Assembly (NCBI GenBank): GCA_015179125.1
Contig: WHVA01000439.1
Span: 1 to 64,000, forward strand
DNA: 64,000 bases
Direction of reading: 5' to 3'
DNA from: Gautieria morchelliformis
Taxonomy: Eukaryota > Basidiomycota > Agaricomycetes > Gomphales > Gomphaceae
Positions within the stretch are counted from its first letter, which is position 1. Every line of letters begins with the position of its first letter. The notes under the pieces were generated by a model that was given only the letters and a program-made list of their open reading frames with translations, was not told where the DNA came from and did no database searches. Positions 43,024-54,349 of this stretch are shown here, in pieces. The translations under genes were made by a program, and so were the position numbers.

Positions 43024-45757
43024 TGCAATTGCAAAGTGCTGCAATAGAGTGGAAAGGTGGGACTGGAATGGTTAATGCAAGTCACTGCATCTTGATTGCT
43101 GGGGGTTTTGACAATTGCAGCTATGATGCATCAGCTTGTATGGTATCCTCAAGCGTCTGCTGTTCTTCCAGATCCTTCTGAGCTATTAATCAGTGCCTGA
43201 GGGAGACTCAAATCACTCACTGGACACAACAGGGCCCACCAGTTCTACATCTCCAGAATATCCAGTTGCCCAAGGGAACTCCTCTAACTCTATCCCAGCT
43301 GACCTAGCTTCTTCGGACAGATGGAACTCCTGATCAGCCACATTGTTTTGCAAGGTCTGGGCATGAAAAGTCTGTGGGTTCCCAAATGCAGCGACTATGG
43401 CATTGGGAACACTTTGTCTGGCTGCTTGGAAGGTGGAGAATGAAAGCGTGGGTAATGAGGGGTTGATAAGTTGAGTGTGTCTATCTTTGAGAGCTAGGTG
43501 AAAACGGCAGATGATAATTGCTGACAAGCTGTATGTGCATTGTTAGTACAAGCACAGGTCTTTCCCACTGAAAATATACCTATTCTGAAGAGCGCTTAAG
43601 ATGCCACGAAGGCTTGGCTTTATACAACGAAGGAGCTGAAATTAGCCATTTTTATTATCAAGATCAATGTCTTACGTATCCTCAATACCTGAAATGTAAA
43701 AGAAGACAGAGTAAGCTCTCAAAGCTTAACAGGTTTATAAGTAACAAGACATTAGATATGATAATAGTATTAGCCACAGAAATGGTAAGCACGAATCTGA
43801 ATATGAATCAGACATATGAAATATCATAGGAATGATATTCCATACCCATATCTGACAAGGCCTTACCTGAGATTAGTGACATGTCCATATATATATGCAC
43901 TATGTTGTATGCTCACCTTGGTAAATCACTAGACTAATGAGAGATTTCTTATCCCAAATCCCACCTTTCTACCAAAGCCTCAGGGTTTGAATTGAGCTCA
44001 GAATGGTTACTATCACAACTCCAGTGTCAAAAATGATTACAGTAACACTACGGATGGTGGCCAGTGCCAAAAGTATTCAGAGACAAATCAGACAAATACA
44101 GCCCCTAGATATTACCCCTGAAGAAATTGTTAGTATAAATTTAAGCAGAAAGTCCTAGTCAGTACTGACAAAGTAAGTTGTGAACTGGGGATATTTCAGG
44201 TGTCCCAAACAGAGAGGTATTATATCCAGTGAAATGAGTTCATGCTATTTTTATAAGTCTACACAGGGACATACCACTTCAGTGATAATAGCACCAAGAA
44301 TAAACAGTCCAAAAACACCCAAAGCTCTTTGATTCTGAAGGGAAATAGCATAGGTGCGAGCTAGCATAGCAGTAGGCCTAGACAAGTAAATTGTGTTGAT
44401 CTTTCTACTTGAGAAATATGTGGGTATGATCCCTCACCCTGTATTCCAATGAGAGCAAGAACAGTGCAAGTACCAACGAGGTGAAGGATAGCATTATATT
44501 TCCTCCAAATATATCAGTCTCTGGGTTGCTTTTGCATGAGGAATGAAAGTCATACTAGATACTCATTCCAATCAGTAGGGGTGTCATACATGAGATCCAC
44601 AGACATAATGCACCTCAGCGGAAATGTTAGATAAGTTAACATATATCTCAACAACAAACAAAACCAAGGGCATGTAACGAGCAAGTAAATAGAGAATGGT
44701 GCCGAGCCTGACGGTCTTGCACCAAATGTGGCTGATATCAGATGGCAGTGTGAGAAGTATGTCGAAGAAGATTAGTGCTGTGTAACAAGGTATGGAACTC
44801 GTGGAATTATGCGGCAAATGTACACTTACCAAGCGCTACGAAGACGACACAGTTGAATGCAAAGCTAGCTCAGGTAAGTTGTTTTGCATCGCACCTAATG
44901 TAGTAAATACGTACTTATCTGATAGTGCCTGGATAACAGCCGAGGCTTCTGCCTGAGACATTATACACGAAAGAACTGGGATGCAGATGAGGGGCTAAGT
45001 TTTGCGTAGCGATGTGGGGTTGAAGTAGCGGATCGCGAACGTCTATATATAAGATTCTGGCCATGGGTGCTGCCAGGCCAACAGATATTCACACCATCGC
45101 TGAAGCATGCCACAATTTGCAATGCGGATGGGGCTGAAAAACAACAATATAAAAGAATTAAAGTTAGTAATACAACAAAGAAGCATCATCCAGGGAGTAC
45201 TTGGTTTCTCGTCAGGAGTTGGTTACTACCCTGGATTTGCCTGATGCATTTAAAACTCGTTGTCCTGTAAGGACACTTGGCACTCGTTGCCGACTTGTTG
45301 TGCGGTGTCAGCATAACGACACATTGAAAACCAACTCCGGCAAAGCTCACTGTTGTGCATTAAGATCATGCATCTCCAATGGATTACGATGGGAACACAA
45401 GGAAGTGAGACGGTATGACAGATCTAGCTCAATTATCAGAGTTCATGTATCTGTAATTCTGTAGCGACATTGGATGGTCTCTGCAGACATATCAGCTCGT
45501 GTCAATGTTGGTGGATATAGTGACCCGAGACCTTTCTCATTTGGCGGCATGTCCTGTACGACGTGGGAAGAGGTCGTATAAAGAGACGATCAAATATCGA
45601 CATGGGGAACAACGACATGGTAACCGAGATATTGTGCATTCGGTGTATCGCCTGTGACGGCAATGTAGTGCTGCGCCTGGTGGCTCAGGAAAGCTCGGGA
45701 AGCTACTGTGATCTGCGACATGATTGCAGTTTTGTCTAGTGTGATATGATTAGATTA
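43024..45757. repeat. DUF6533 block, copy 2
   Basis: The block runs in the same orientation as copy 1 (13220 onward) and aligns across gene, TATA promoter and upstream region until about 45757, where the hAT-like end begins. The GC-rich gene is not part of this copy. Confidence 0.8.
43213..44961 (-). CDS. DUF6533-domain integral membrane protein, copy 2
   Basis: It starts at ATG 44961 (MSQAEASAVIQALSD) and ends at 43213, with the same exon layout as copy 1. The signature exon reads ALIFFDILLTLPSDISHIW and RLGTILYLLARYMPLVLFV; the last exon (43527-43213) reads MSAIIICRFHLALKDRH and then a soluble tail ending in GPVVSSE. In the first intron the donor is GTACGT. I cannot verify every exon border, but both ends and the signature are present, so this is the copy most likely to be complete besides copy 1. 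Function unknown; expected at a membrane. Confidence 0.65.
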
Positions 45758-45861
45758 GCAAGCATATACGGTACCTGTCGGACGGCATACGATCTGCCGT
45801 ATCCGTCAACCGGCCGTACATTATACGGCCATGGCCGTAATACGGACGGTGTGCATCCCTA
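45758..45861 (-). mobile_element. hAT-like terminal fragment, about 100 bp
   Basis: Read on the minus strand it begins TAGGGATGCACACCGTCCG, a classic hAT terminus, followed by repeated ACGGCC/GGCCGT motifs (CCGTATTACGG, CATGGCCGTAT). It sits exactly at the junction between DUF6533 block copies 2 and 3. Only one end is visible. Confidence 0.55.
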
Positions 45862-46240
45862 GTTACACATGAGATCCATAGATGTAATGCACCTCAGCAG
45901 AAATGTTAGATAAGTTAACATATATCTCAACAACAAACAAAACCAAGGGCATGTAACGGGCAAGTAAATAGAGAATGGTGCCGAGACTGACGGTCTTGCA
46001 CCAAATGTGGCTGATCTCGGATTGCAGTGTGAGAAGTGTGTTGAAGAAGAGTAGTGCTGAGTAACAAGGTTTGGAACTTGTGGAATTAGACGGGACATGT
46101 ACACATACCAAGCCCCGTGAAGGCGGCATACTCAATCGCAAAGCTAGTTCAGGTAAGTTGTTTTTCATCGCACTCAGTGTAGCAAGTATGGACTTGTCTG
46201 ATATTACCTGGATAACAGCCAAGGCGTCCTGCCGAGACAT
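45862..46240 (-). pseudogene. DUF6533-domain protein, copy 3, 5' exons only
   Basis: Start at ATG 46240 (MSRQDALAVIQ); the signature exon reads ALLFFNTLLTLQSEISHIW and LGTILYLLARYMPLVLFV. The gene is cut at 45862 by the hAT-like terminus, so most membrane segments and the tail exon are missing. Confidence 0.75.
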
Positions 46241-46355
46241 TATATAAGAAAGAACTGGGATGCAGACGAGGGACTAAGTTTTACGTAGTGATGTGGAGTT
46301 GGGTAGATCACGCAAGGTGTATATATAAGTTCTTTCTATGCGTGCTGCCAGGCCA

Positions 46356-46431
46356 ACAGATATTCGCACGGTGCGAATATCTGTGGTATGCTTCAGTGAT
46401 GGTGCAAATCGCACCATCACTGAAGCATACC
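46356..46431. repeat. Two adjacent perfect hairpins (templated inverted insertion)
   Basis: Hairpin 1 (46356-46384): ACAGATATTCGCA, three bases, then its exact complement. Hairpin 2 (46385-46431): GGTATGCTTCAGTGATGGTGC, a five-base loop, then its complement. Copy 2 (about 45081) has only the simple version, CAGATATTCACACCATCGC and so on. Confidence 0.9.
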
Positions 46432-47469
46432 ACAATTTGCAATACAGATGGGGCTGATAGAAGAACATCATATGTAAAGGAATTGAAGTTAGTAATACAA
46501 CAAACACGCATCATCAAGCGAGCACTTGAGGCTTGGCTTCTCATCAGGAGTTGGTTACTACCCTGGATTTGCCTGATGCATTTAAAACTTGGTGTCCTGT
46601 AAGGACACTTGGCACTCATTGTCGACCGGTGTGCGGTGTCAGCATAACGACACATGAAGACCAACTGTGACAAAGCCCACTGATGTGCATTAAGATCACG
46701 TGTCTCCAGTTGATTACCTAGGATGGGAACACGAGGAACTGAGATGGTATGAGAGATCTAGCTCCATCACCAGAGTTTTCATGTATCTGTAATTCTATAG
46801 CAACATTGGATGGTCTCTGCAGACATACCAGCTCATGTCAATGTCGATGGATATAGGGACACGAGAAATCTCTGATTTGGCGGCATGTCCTGTACAACGT
46901 GGGAAGAAGTCGTAGAAAGAGACCATCAAATATTGACATGGGGAACAACAACATGGTAACCTAGATATTATACATTCGGTGTATCGGCTGTGACGGTGAT
47001 GTAGTGCTGTGCCTTCTTGTTAGTATTGAGAATAATACTGAAAGTAATGTGATTCAATCTCTGAACGTGAGATGAATGGAGTGGAAATCAGAAGTAGCAA
47101 GGATATCTGCACATATAACTAAGTATATGTGTCTTATGATAAATGCTATCAAGGGCTAGCTAATGCGATGTAGAGCAAATAGAATTGGATTTCACTACTA
47201 TGATATAATACACGTAGTGATGTGCTGGGCTTGGGCTCGAGCCCAAAGCTGAGCCCAGCCCGGTGTACTTGAGCCCGGCCTAGCCCGACCCAAGCCCGCT
47301 TTGAGCCCACCGAATGGGTCGGGCTTCTGACGTGGGGAAGCCCGGGCCGTGGGCTTGAGCCCGGGCTTTGCTGGATATAGTGCGTCTTTGCCTGGATTCG
47401 GAAGATGAACTGTATATACATGAAACAAGGTTATTCCCTTCGCGCGATCTCACTACTCACCTAAGCCTT

Positions 47470-50400
47470 ATGTCGAGCCGCCCAAAGCACAAAACTACCG
47501 CGACAGAGAAAGTTACTGACCCCAGTAATGCCTCCGTTCCGGCCCTGGCTTCACACCAGGCAGCAGCTTCGGCTGCCACTGCAAAACGGCTCGCCGCGAC
47601 AAAACTGCCTTCTTCTCGGTCGTCAGAGAGCATCGACGAGTTGGCCGTGGAGGGGGAATCTTCTGGTACCCCTCAATTTGGTGACACCGCTGACCCAACA
47701 GGAACAGAGAACACACCTGGTGTAGAGGCGGCCAAGGAGCTCCCGGGAAGCCAGACTTCTTCTCATGTGAATAAGTGAAAGACCGTCGACATTCTCGATC
47801 TCACCGATTCAGACTTTGATGAGGGAGGAAAGACCAGTGATTCCACTGGTAGCAGCAAAACCTAGCATAAGAGGAAGCAAGTGTAGTAGATAGGAATTAT
47901 AGGCAGTAGGTATGGACTTGTTGCTCAAAAGAATAAACTAGAAATTGATTCACTCTCTCAGTGAATTTAGTTGTCACTGTAAGTATATTATACACTACCT
48001 AGAAATTGATTCACTACAGAGGATTTCTAGGTCAATAAATCGAAGGAACACTAGACTAATTTACTTGCCTCTCTCAGTGAATTTAGTTGTCACTGAGACA
48101 GGGGGAAATCTGTCTCACTGTGCATGTACTACTACCCGGCCCTTTAGCGCCCAAGAGCTCGCGCGTCGAAGTCATTTCAGACTCCGCTGGGTGCAGCCGC
48201 CTATGAAAGTAGAAATAACAAAATGAAATGGAGAGGTAGGGAGTGACTGGAAAATTTCGAAAATAAACAGAGAAATGAATGCATGGTACAAGAACAATAT
48301 GAGAAGAAATTGAAACACCATACAGTAAATTGAATATATTATGCTTGATTTTGGTGCAGGAGCATAAATGCACCCAACAGCAAGGGCATAGTAAGCAGGG
48401 CATTGTCAAGATTGGTTTTCAGGTGTTAATATCGTGTATTAGTGAACACAGCGAATGCCCGAATAACTTGTGCGAATAAGTATGCCGTTCAGCCAATAGA
48501 TGAACCAATGAATGTTCACAAGGTAAGAGGGTTGCCTGAACAGGGCTCACCCTATCTACAGTCGTAGCGAAATAGCCCGTGGCTCTTGACGATGTAACGT
48601 GCAAGGTCTCACAGAAGGGCTGTCTAAGTCTCGACAAACCCTTTGCTGGTGAAGGTGCTCCTTCGGAGCCCTTCGCCAACAGCACAGAAAATGGTTTGAA
48701 GGCTAAGGTAACGAAGATGAAGTATAAGAACTCACCAGTGGCGCCTAAGTCCTCTGCTAGTCGAAGATGGAAATCTCCAAGAGAAGGCTTAAGACATGAC
48801 CACAGCGAGGTCAAAGTTGCACAAGATGAACGACGTATGATAATTGAACTGGGGAATATACATGCGAATGTAAACTACTTATATCGAATGCTCGTAAGGT
48901 GTCAGCGAATAGGAAAGAGGCCATCACGAGTCAGGGTTGGATAGGGGTGCGCAGTCGTGATACAACATAGATGAAATAAACATACAATAGAATGAGAGAA
49001 GAGGGAGAACATGAAACGATGGAGGGTGAAGGTGGCGAAGACACCTGTGTATGAAACCATGTCTTGGGGCCCGCATATACACTGCCCTGCACGGGTTCTT
49101 CATCTACTGGGTTGATCCCACATGACCCACAGGTAGGACGTCCCGCGAACGCACCCTGTTCATATGAACACCAAAAGGGGGTTGGATTGAGAAGCTGATG
49201 GAGTTACTGATGAGCCATTATGCCGGATAGGGATGTCGATCGTGATTTGATGGTGTGCCTGCTGGCGAATGATGCGATCAGTGAATGGTCGTTCGGCGAA
49301 ATACGAGGAAGGGTGAACAGAGGTGACATAGAGGAGGAGAGGTCGAGGTGGAGGGCGAAGCCGAGCGAACACTGGGGAGGAGTAGCGAAAGGGGAAATGG
49401 GGGTAACAAGGTGCAGGAAATACACAGGTCATGACAATCCAATTACCAGAACACCATCGGAAGAGGGTCGCGCAGAGGAGGTGGTAGACCCAGCGATGAC
49501 TGCCGAGTCAGTCCTAAGACATCGATCGTGCGTTTGACGGCGTGGCTAAGGTAATTGGCGCGAACAGCGAGAATTGGTTGCCGAACATGACAATGGCGAT
49601 CGGAACAAACACGAAGGTGGAGTGAGAAAATAGGAAAACTGAGCTTCTGAGTATGGGAAATAAACGCGTCATGACAGGCTTTCTTGGTTTTCTTTTCAGT
49701 AGACTATACCTTGTATTGTTTTCCAGCTACGAAGCAGCACAAGTCAGCCGCAGATCCCATCGATGTTGACGTGGAAAATGTGCTTACTGACATTCATATC
49801 GTTGACATCGCTGCAACATCAACGAAGACAAATCGCAAGAACGCCAATCGTGATCTTGATGAATTCTTTGAAGATATGGCAGAGGTGGGTGGAAAAGATG
49901 GAAGAGTTCGAAAATGTCGTGCCTGTAAAATTTGCAGGTATGAGCTGGCGTCCGATTGATATCACGGCTGTGACCATAACGTAGAGATTGAGCCTTGTCA
50001 GTGACACAACCACGCTACGTCGACATATTGAGTCGCTGGAAAACCATAAGGTGAGCTCAATTCAGTCTCAGTCAGTTACATCTTCTAGGGATTGAACAGA
50101 TCATACAGGCTAAATATAACACATGGGCATGCACTAACAACTTCGAATCCAAGCTCCCCAAGGAATTGAAGGCCAAGCGAGAGAAAGCTGAAGACGCGAT
50201 TGCAAGAGTCAAGCAAGGAACCCTCAACAACCACTTGAAGGAGATGCCAAAAAAGGAACAGGGGGTGCCATTTACCAATGCGGCCTTCTGTGATGCCGCA
50301 ATGGAATGGCTGGTTATCACAGACCAGGTGAGTCTTACTGGGTGATCCATCATGCGCGTCCAATTGCTCACCTGGGGTCATTGTATATACAGCCAATTCA

Positions 50401-50784
50401 AGCCCTAACCAATCCTTCCTTCAAGAAAATGATTGATATTGGGGCACGTGCCACAAAAAGTGTCCTCCTTCCTACGCGCAAAGGGACTCATGACAACATC
50501 ATGACTAGGTTTAAGACAGAGCTGATGAATCTCAAGGAGCGACTTAATGTGAGTTTACGGTGGCCTCAATCACTTGATAAATTATATCTCATCCATATAC
50601 CCTGGCAGGGCCAGAAAGTGATGGGACTCGTCAGCCTCACCTGCGATGCATGGCAGGCTTCCAATGCCGATGCATATTTTGCCGTCACCGGTCATTGGAT
50701 ACAGGAACCGACATCTGGTTCCTGGGAGGTGCAGAGTGCGCTGTTCGGTTTTACCAAACTGAACAACGCACACAATGGGAAACG
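47470..50784 (+). pseudogene. hAT transposase (BED zinc finger), interrupted and truncated
   Basis: Exon 1 begins at ATG 47470 (MSSRPKHKTTATEKVTD) and encodes a low-complexity Ser/Thr/Ala region, with TGA at 47776-47778 followed by open sequence in the same frame (KTVDILDLTDSDFDEGG). LTR sequence lies in the following intron. Exons then run 49727-49937 (DLDEFFEDMAEVGG, KCRACKICR), 49987-50050 (LVSDTTTLRRHIESLENHK), 50109-50327 (KYNTWACTNNFESKLPKELK, NHLKEMPKKEQGVPFTNAAF), 50393-50548 (NPSFKKMIDIGARATKSVLL) and 50609-50784 (GLVSLTCDAWQASNADAYFA, TGHWI). The Cys-Cys and His-His pairs form the BED finger split by an intron, and LTCDAW carries the first catalytic Asp region. The remainder is lost at the LTR junction (AHNGKRV). 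It would have cut and pasted its own element. Confidence 0.85.
47881..49676 (-). mobile_element. Nested retroelement fragment: partial LTR, LTR and leader
   Basis: On the minus strand the order is a partial LTR of a related type (49676-49437, starting TGTCATGACGCG), a complete LTR (49436-48404, same family as 4473-5512) and the untranslated leader (48403 to about 47881), ending before any pol. It lies in the first intron of the hAT transposase gene. The order 'partial LTR, full LTR, leader' repeats the arrangement at 3657-5965. Confidence 0.85.
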
Positions 50785-51688
50785 TGTCAAGATTGGTTTT
50801 CAGGCGTTAATATCGTGTATTAGTGAACACAGCGAATGCCTGAATAACTTGTGCGAATAAGTATGCCGTTCGGCGAATAGGTGAACCAATGAATGTTCAC
50901 AAGGTAAGAGGGTTTGCCTAAACGTGGCTCACCCTATCTACAGTCGTAGCGAATAGCCCGTGGCTCTTGACGATGTAACGTGCAAGGTCTCATGGAAGGG
51001 CTGTCTAAGTCTCGACAATCCCTTCGCTGGCGAAGGTGCTCCTTCGGAGCCCTTCGCCAACAGCACAGAAAATAGTTCGAAGGCTAAGGTAGCGAAGAAG
51101 AAGTATGAGAACTCACCAGTGGTGCCTAAGTCTTCTGCTAGTCAAAGATGGAGATCTCCAAGAGAAGGCTTAAGATGATGGCCACAGCGAGGTCAAATTT
51201 GCACAAGGTGAATAATTGAACTGCGGAATATACATGCGAATGGAAACTACTTATATTGAATGCTCATAAGGTATCAGCGAATAGGAAAGAGGCCGTCGTG
51301 AGTTAGGGCCGGATAGGGGTGCGCAGTCATGATGCTAAGTAGATGGAATAAACATACAATAGAGTGAAGGGAGAGTGCGAACATGAAACAACGGAGAGTA
51401 AAGGGAGCGAAGGCACTTATGGACAAAACCATGTCTTGGGACCCGCATACATGCTACCCTGCACGGGCTCTTCGTTTACTGGGTTGATCCCGCACGGCCT
51501 ATGGAAGGGACGTCCTGCAATCACATTTTGGCCATACGAACACCCAATGGGGTTGGATTAAGAAGATGATGGGGTTAATGATGAACCATCATGCCGGGTG
51601 AATGGTATCAATCATATTTGATAGTGTGCCTGCTGATGAAATGCGCGAGCAGCGAATAGCAGTTCAGAGAATGGGGCAAACAGCGGGT
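50785..51688 (-). repeat. LTR of the same family, nested in the hAT element
   Basis: On the plus strand it starts TGTCAAGATTGG and follows the inverted LTR to CAGCGGGTAG, where the hAT 3' end begins; roughly the first 130 bp of the LTR are not present. It replaces the 3' part of the hAT transposase gene. Confidence 0.85.
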
Positions 51689-51889
51689 AGAGCTGCTAAA
51701 GCCCGGCCCAAGCCTGGGCTTTCGAGCCTAGCCCGGCCCGCACATCACTAAATACACGAAGCTAGCCATTTATCTGACGATGATAGGACTTGGCGTTACT
51801 AATGTTTGTGGAAGGAGAACAAAGGTTAGGTGAAATGGAGTGGACAGCGCATAGGCGTTGATAGGAGCGTCGACGATGTCAGGGTTCAT

Positions 51890-52075
51890 GCGTTTCCTTC
51901 CACAAGTTTCTATTTCCTTCCATGAGTTTCCGTCACCTTCCGTCAGTTTCCATAACCTTCCGTCAGTTTCTATAACCTTCCATCACATCCCGTCACATTC
52001 CATGACATTCTGTCACATTCTGTCACCTTCCATCACTTTCCGTCACCTTCCGTAACCTTCTACAAGTTTCCGTCT
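51890..52075. repeat. TTCCGTCACC minisatellite
   Basis: About fifteen diverged units of 11-12 bp (TTCCGTCACC, TTCCATCAC, TTCCGTCAGT) follow one another. Confidence 0.85.
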
Positions 52076-52099
52076 TCCCTATTATGTAAGCATTGCCAG

Positions 52100-52858
52100 C
52101 GCTATATCCTAGTCAATACTGACAAAATAAATTTATTATCGTGTGAACTAGTGATAGTGCAGTTGTTCAAAACAGAGAGGTACTATATGCAGTGAAATGA
52201 ATTAATGCTATTTATATAAACTCTACACAGGGACATACCACTTCAGTGCTAATGGCACCAAGAATAAGCAGCCCAAGAACACCCAAAACTCTTTGATTCT
52301 GAAGGGAAATGGCACAGGTGCGAGCTAACAGTAGGCCTAGACAAGTAAATTGTGTTGATCTTTCTACTTGAGAAATATATGGGTATGATCCCTCACCCTC
52401 TATTCCAATGAGAGAAAGAACACTGCAAGTACCAATGAGGTGAACAATTGCATTACATTTCCTACAAAGATATGAGTCTCTAGATTGCTTTCACGTGAGG
52501 AATGAAAGTCATACTAGACGCTCATTCATATCAGTAGGGCTGTTACACATGAGATCCATAGACATAATGCACCTCAGCGGAATTGTGAGACAAGTTATCA
52601 TATATCTGAGCAAGAAGCAAAACCAAGGGCATGTAACGAGCAAGTAAATAGAGAATGGTGCCGAGCCTGGTGCTCTTGCACCAAATGTGGCGGATCTCAG
52701 ATGGCAGTGTGAGAAGCGTGTCAAAGAAGAGTAGTGCTGTATAACAAGGTATGGAACTCGTGGAATTAGACAGGACTTGTACACATACCAAGCCCTGCGA
52801 AGGCGGTATAGTTGAACGCAAAGCTAGTTCAGGTAAGTTGTTTTGCATCGCAGTCAAT
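52100..52858 (-). pseudogene. DUF6533-domain protein, copy 4, part downstream of the Harbinger insertion
   Basis: The signature exon reads ALLFFDTLLTLPSEIRHIW and RLGTILYLLARYMPLVLLL (about 52790-52600), followed by exons up to about 52250. The C-terminal exon seen in copies 1 and 2 is absent; the block ends next to the minisatellite. The start codon and first codons lie across the Harbinger element at 55593-55657 (ATG 55657, MSEVDASAAIQALSD). Confidence 0.8.
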
Positions 52859-53006
52859 AGAGAGTATATGTTGGGTAATAATTATTAAGTCGATAGAAAT
52901 TATTATCGGACTGTTAAAATAAGCGCCAGAATAGCTGGTAATTTTTACATTAATTAAGGTGACTGTCACGTGACTGACGCGTGTGGTGGGGCTCCTCTCT
53001 GCCACC

Positions 53007-54154
53007 ATGCCACTCAACCGCTCCAAGAAACGGCTACTCCTCGCCACTCTGATTCCCATCGCTATAACCTCCCCACGGTTGCCTGACATCCCATCTGATT
53101 CCGAGGATACTGCAAGCCACATGCACAGTCACCTCATGCACACAGCAGGCGCCCTGTGCAAGCCAAAGGAGAAGCCACGACCAAAGATCGGAGACCATCG
53201 GATCACGGAGGAATATCTCCAGAGCCTCAGTGAGGCTGAGTGTATCTGGAGGTTCCGGTAAGCAACACCATGTGTCTGCCATGCCATTATAACTAAAATA
53301 TTCAACTTTGCACTAAAGGTTTACCCTAGATGAGCTGAGAAACCTCAGTCAGGTTATGGAGCTGCGAGGTCCTCTCATAACAAAGTGCGGTTTCCGCTCC
53401 TTCCCCCTCGAATCTCTCAGCCTTCTGTGCGCACGGCTTCGCAGCCCAGAGGATTTATGGTCCCTGGCCACCAAGTACGCACGCCCCCAGTCTGCGATCT
53501 CAGAGATCGTGAATGAGACGGTGTCTGTTATAAACACAAGCTGGGGAGGGCTTTTGGCCTGGGATCATGCAGGGATCCTGACATACAACGGACATGCAGG
53601 CCTGTGGATAATCAAGAGCTTGCTTACACAGGTTATAAAAAATTTCATGGCATGAAATTTCAGGCGGTCGTCACACTTAATGGACTAATCGCCCACTTGG
53701 CTGGCCTGTATCGCGCACCCCAAAATGACAGTGTGTCCTGAGGGAGAGTGGACTCGTGGGTCTCATGGAGAGGTATGCGATTCAGGAGCACTCACAGGAG
53801 GGGGATCCAGCCGAGCGGCGATTTTATCAAGTGTATGGGGATTCAGCCTATAGAGTCAGCCCGTGGGTTTTGAGTCCCTATGCTCATGTTGGAGAACTCA
53901 CAAACGATGAGCGAGCCTGGAACTCGGCCATGGGTGGGGTTCGCATCTCGGTGGAACACGGCTTTGGGCTGGTCATGCAGGACTGGCCATATCTGCAATG
54001 TTTCTGGAAACACAAAATCGTTGGCAACCCCTGCGGTCTTCTCTACCGGGTGGCCATGCTACTGACAAATGCTCATGCATGTGTCATGCCGAATCAGACT
54101 GCCCAGCGTTACTCCTGCCCGCCGCCCTCATTGGAAGAGTATTTTCACGCATAA
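53007..54154 (+). pseudogene. Harbinger transposase (DDE_Tnp_4/HARBI1-like)
   Basis: It starts at ATG 53007 in a good context (GCCACCATG). Exon 1 ends at 53257; a 61-bp intron (53258-53318) follows. Exon 2 reads TLDELRNLSQVMELRGPL, ESLSLLCARLRSPEDLW and SAISEIVNETVSVINTSWGG. The catalytic part continues with KFHGMKFQAVVTLNGLIAHL, then YQVYGDSAYRVSPWVLSPY, NDERAWNSAMGGVRISVEHG and CGLLYRVAMLLTNAHAC, ending EEYFHA at 54154. The frame changes at least twice, near 53635 and between NDSV and ESGLVGLMERY near 53735, so the gene is recently broken rather than heavily decayed: the residues themselves are well kept. The protein would act with the Myb-like partner to cut the element's ends. Confidence 0.85.
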
Positions 54155-54349
54155 ATACTGGTATATGCAAGCTTCTTTTGGTGATTAAAGGATTTTTTTC
54201 TCTACTGTTTTACTTTGTAAACCAAGAAAAGAATTTTTTTGGGTGATTAAAGGATTTTTTCTATACTGTTTTACTTTATAAACCAAGAAATGAATTTTTT
54301 GGAGCTATAACAACGAAAACATAGCTAATTAATTGCTAAGGAAGATAGT

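Larger units (their letters stand above)
45862..47010. repeat. DUF6533 block, copy 3 (truncated)
   Basis: Begins abruptly in the fourth DUF6533 exon (GTTACACATGAGATCC) at the hAT-like end and continues through gene start, promoter and upstream region to about 47010. Confidence 0.8.
47215..51750 (+). mobile_element. hAT DNA transposon with nested LTR elements
   Basis: Termini TAGTGATGTGC ... GCACATCACTA are inverted, and the 8-bp target duplication AATACACG is perfect (47207-47214 and 51751-51758). Inside are exons of a BED-finger hAT transposase, interrupted by retroelement pieces at about 47881-49676 and 50785-51688. Subterminal GGGC/GCCC-rich stretches are seen at both ends (47225-47370 and 51690-51750). 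The catalytic C-terminus and hAT dimerisation domain are missing, replaced by the second LTR, so the element is dead. Confidence 0.93.
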
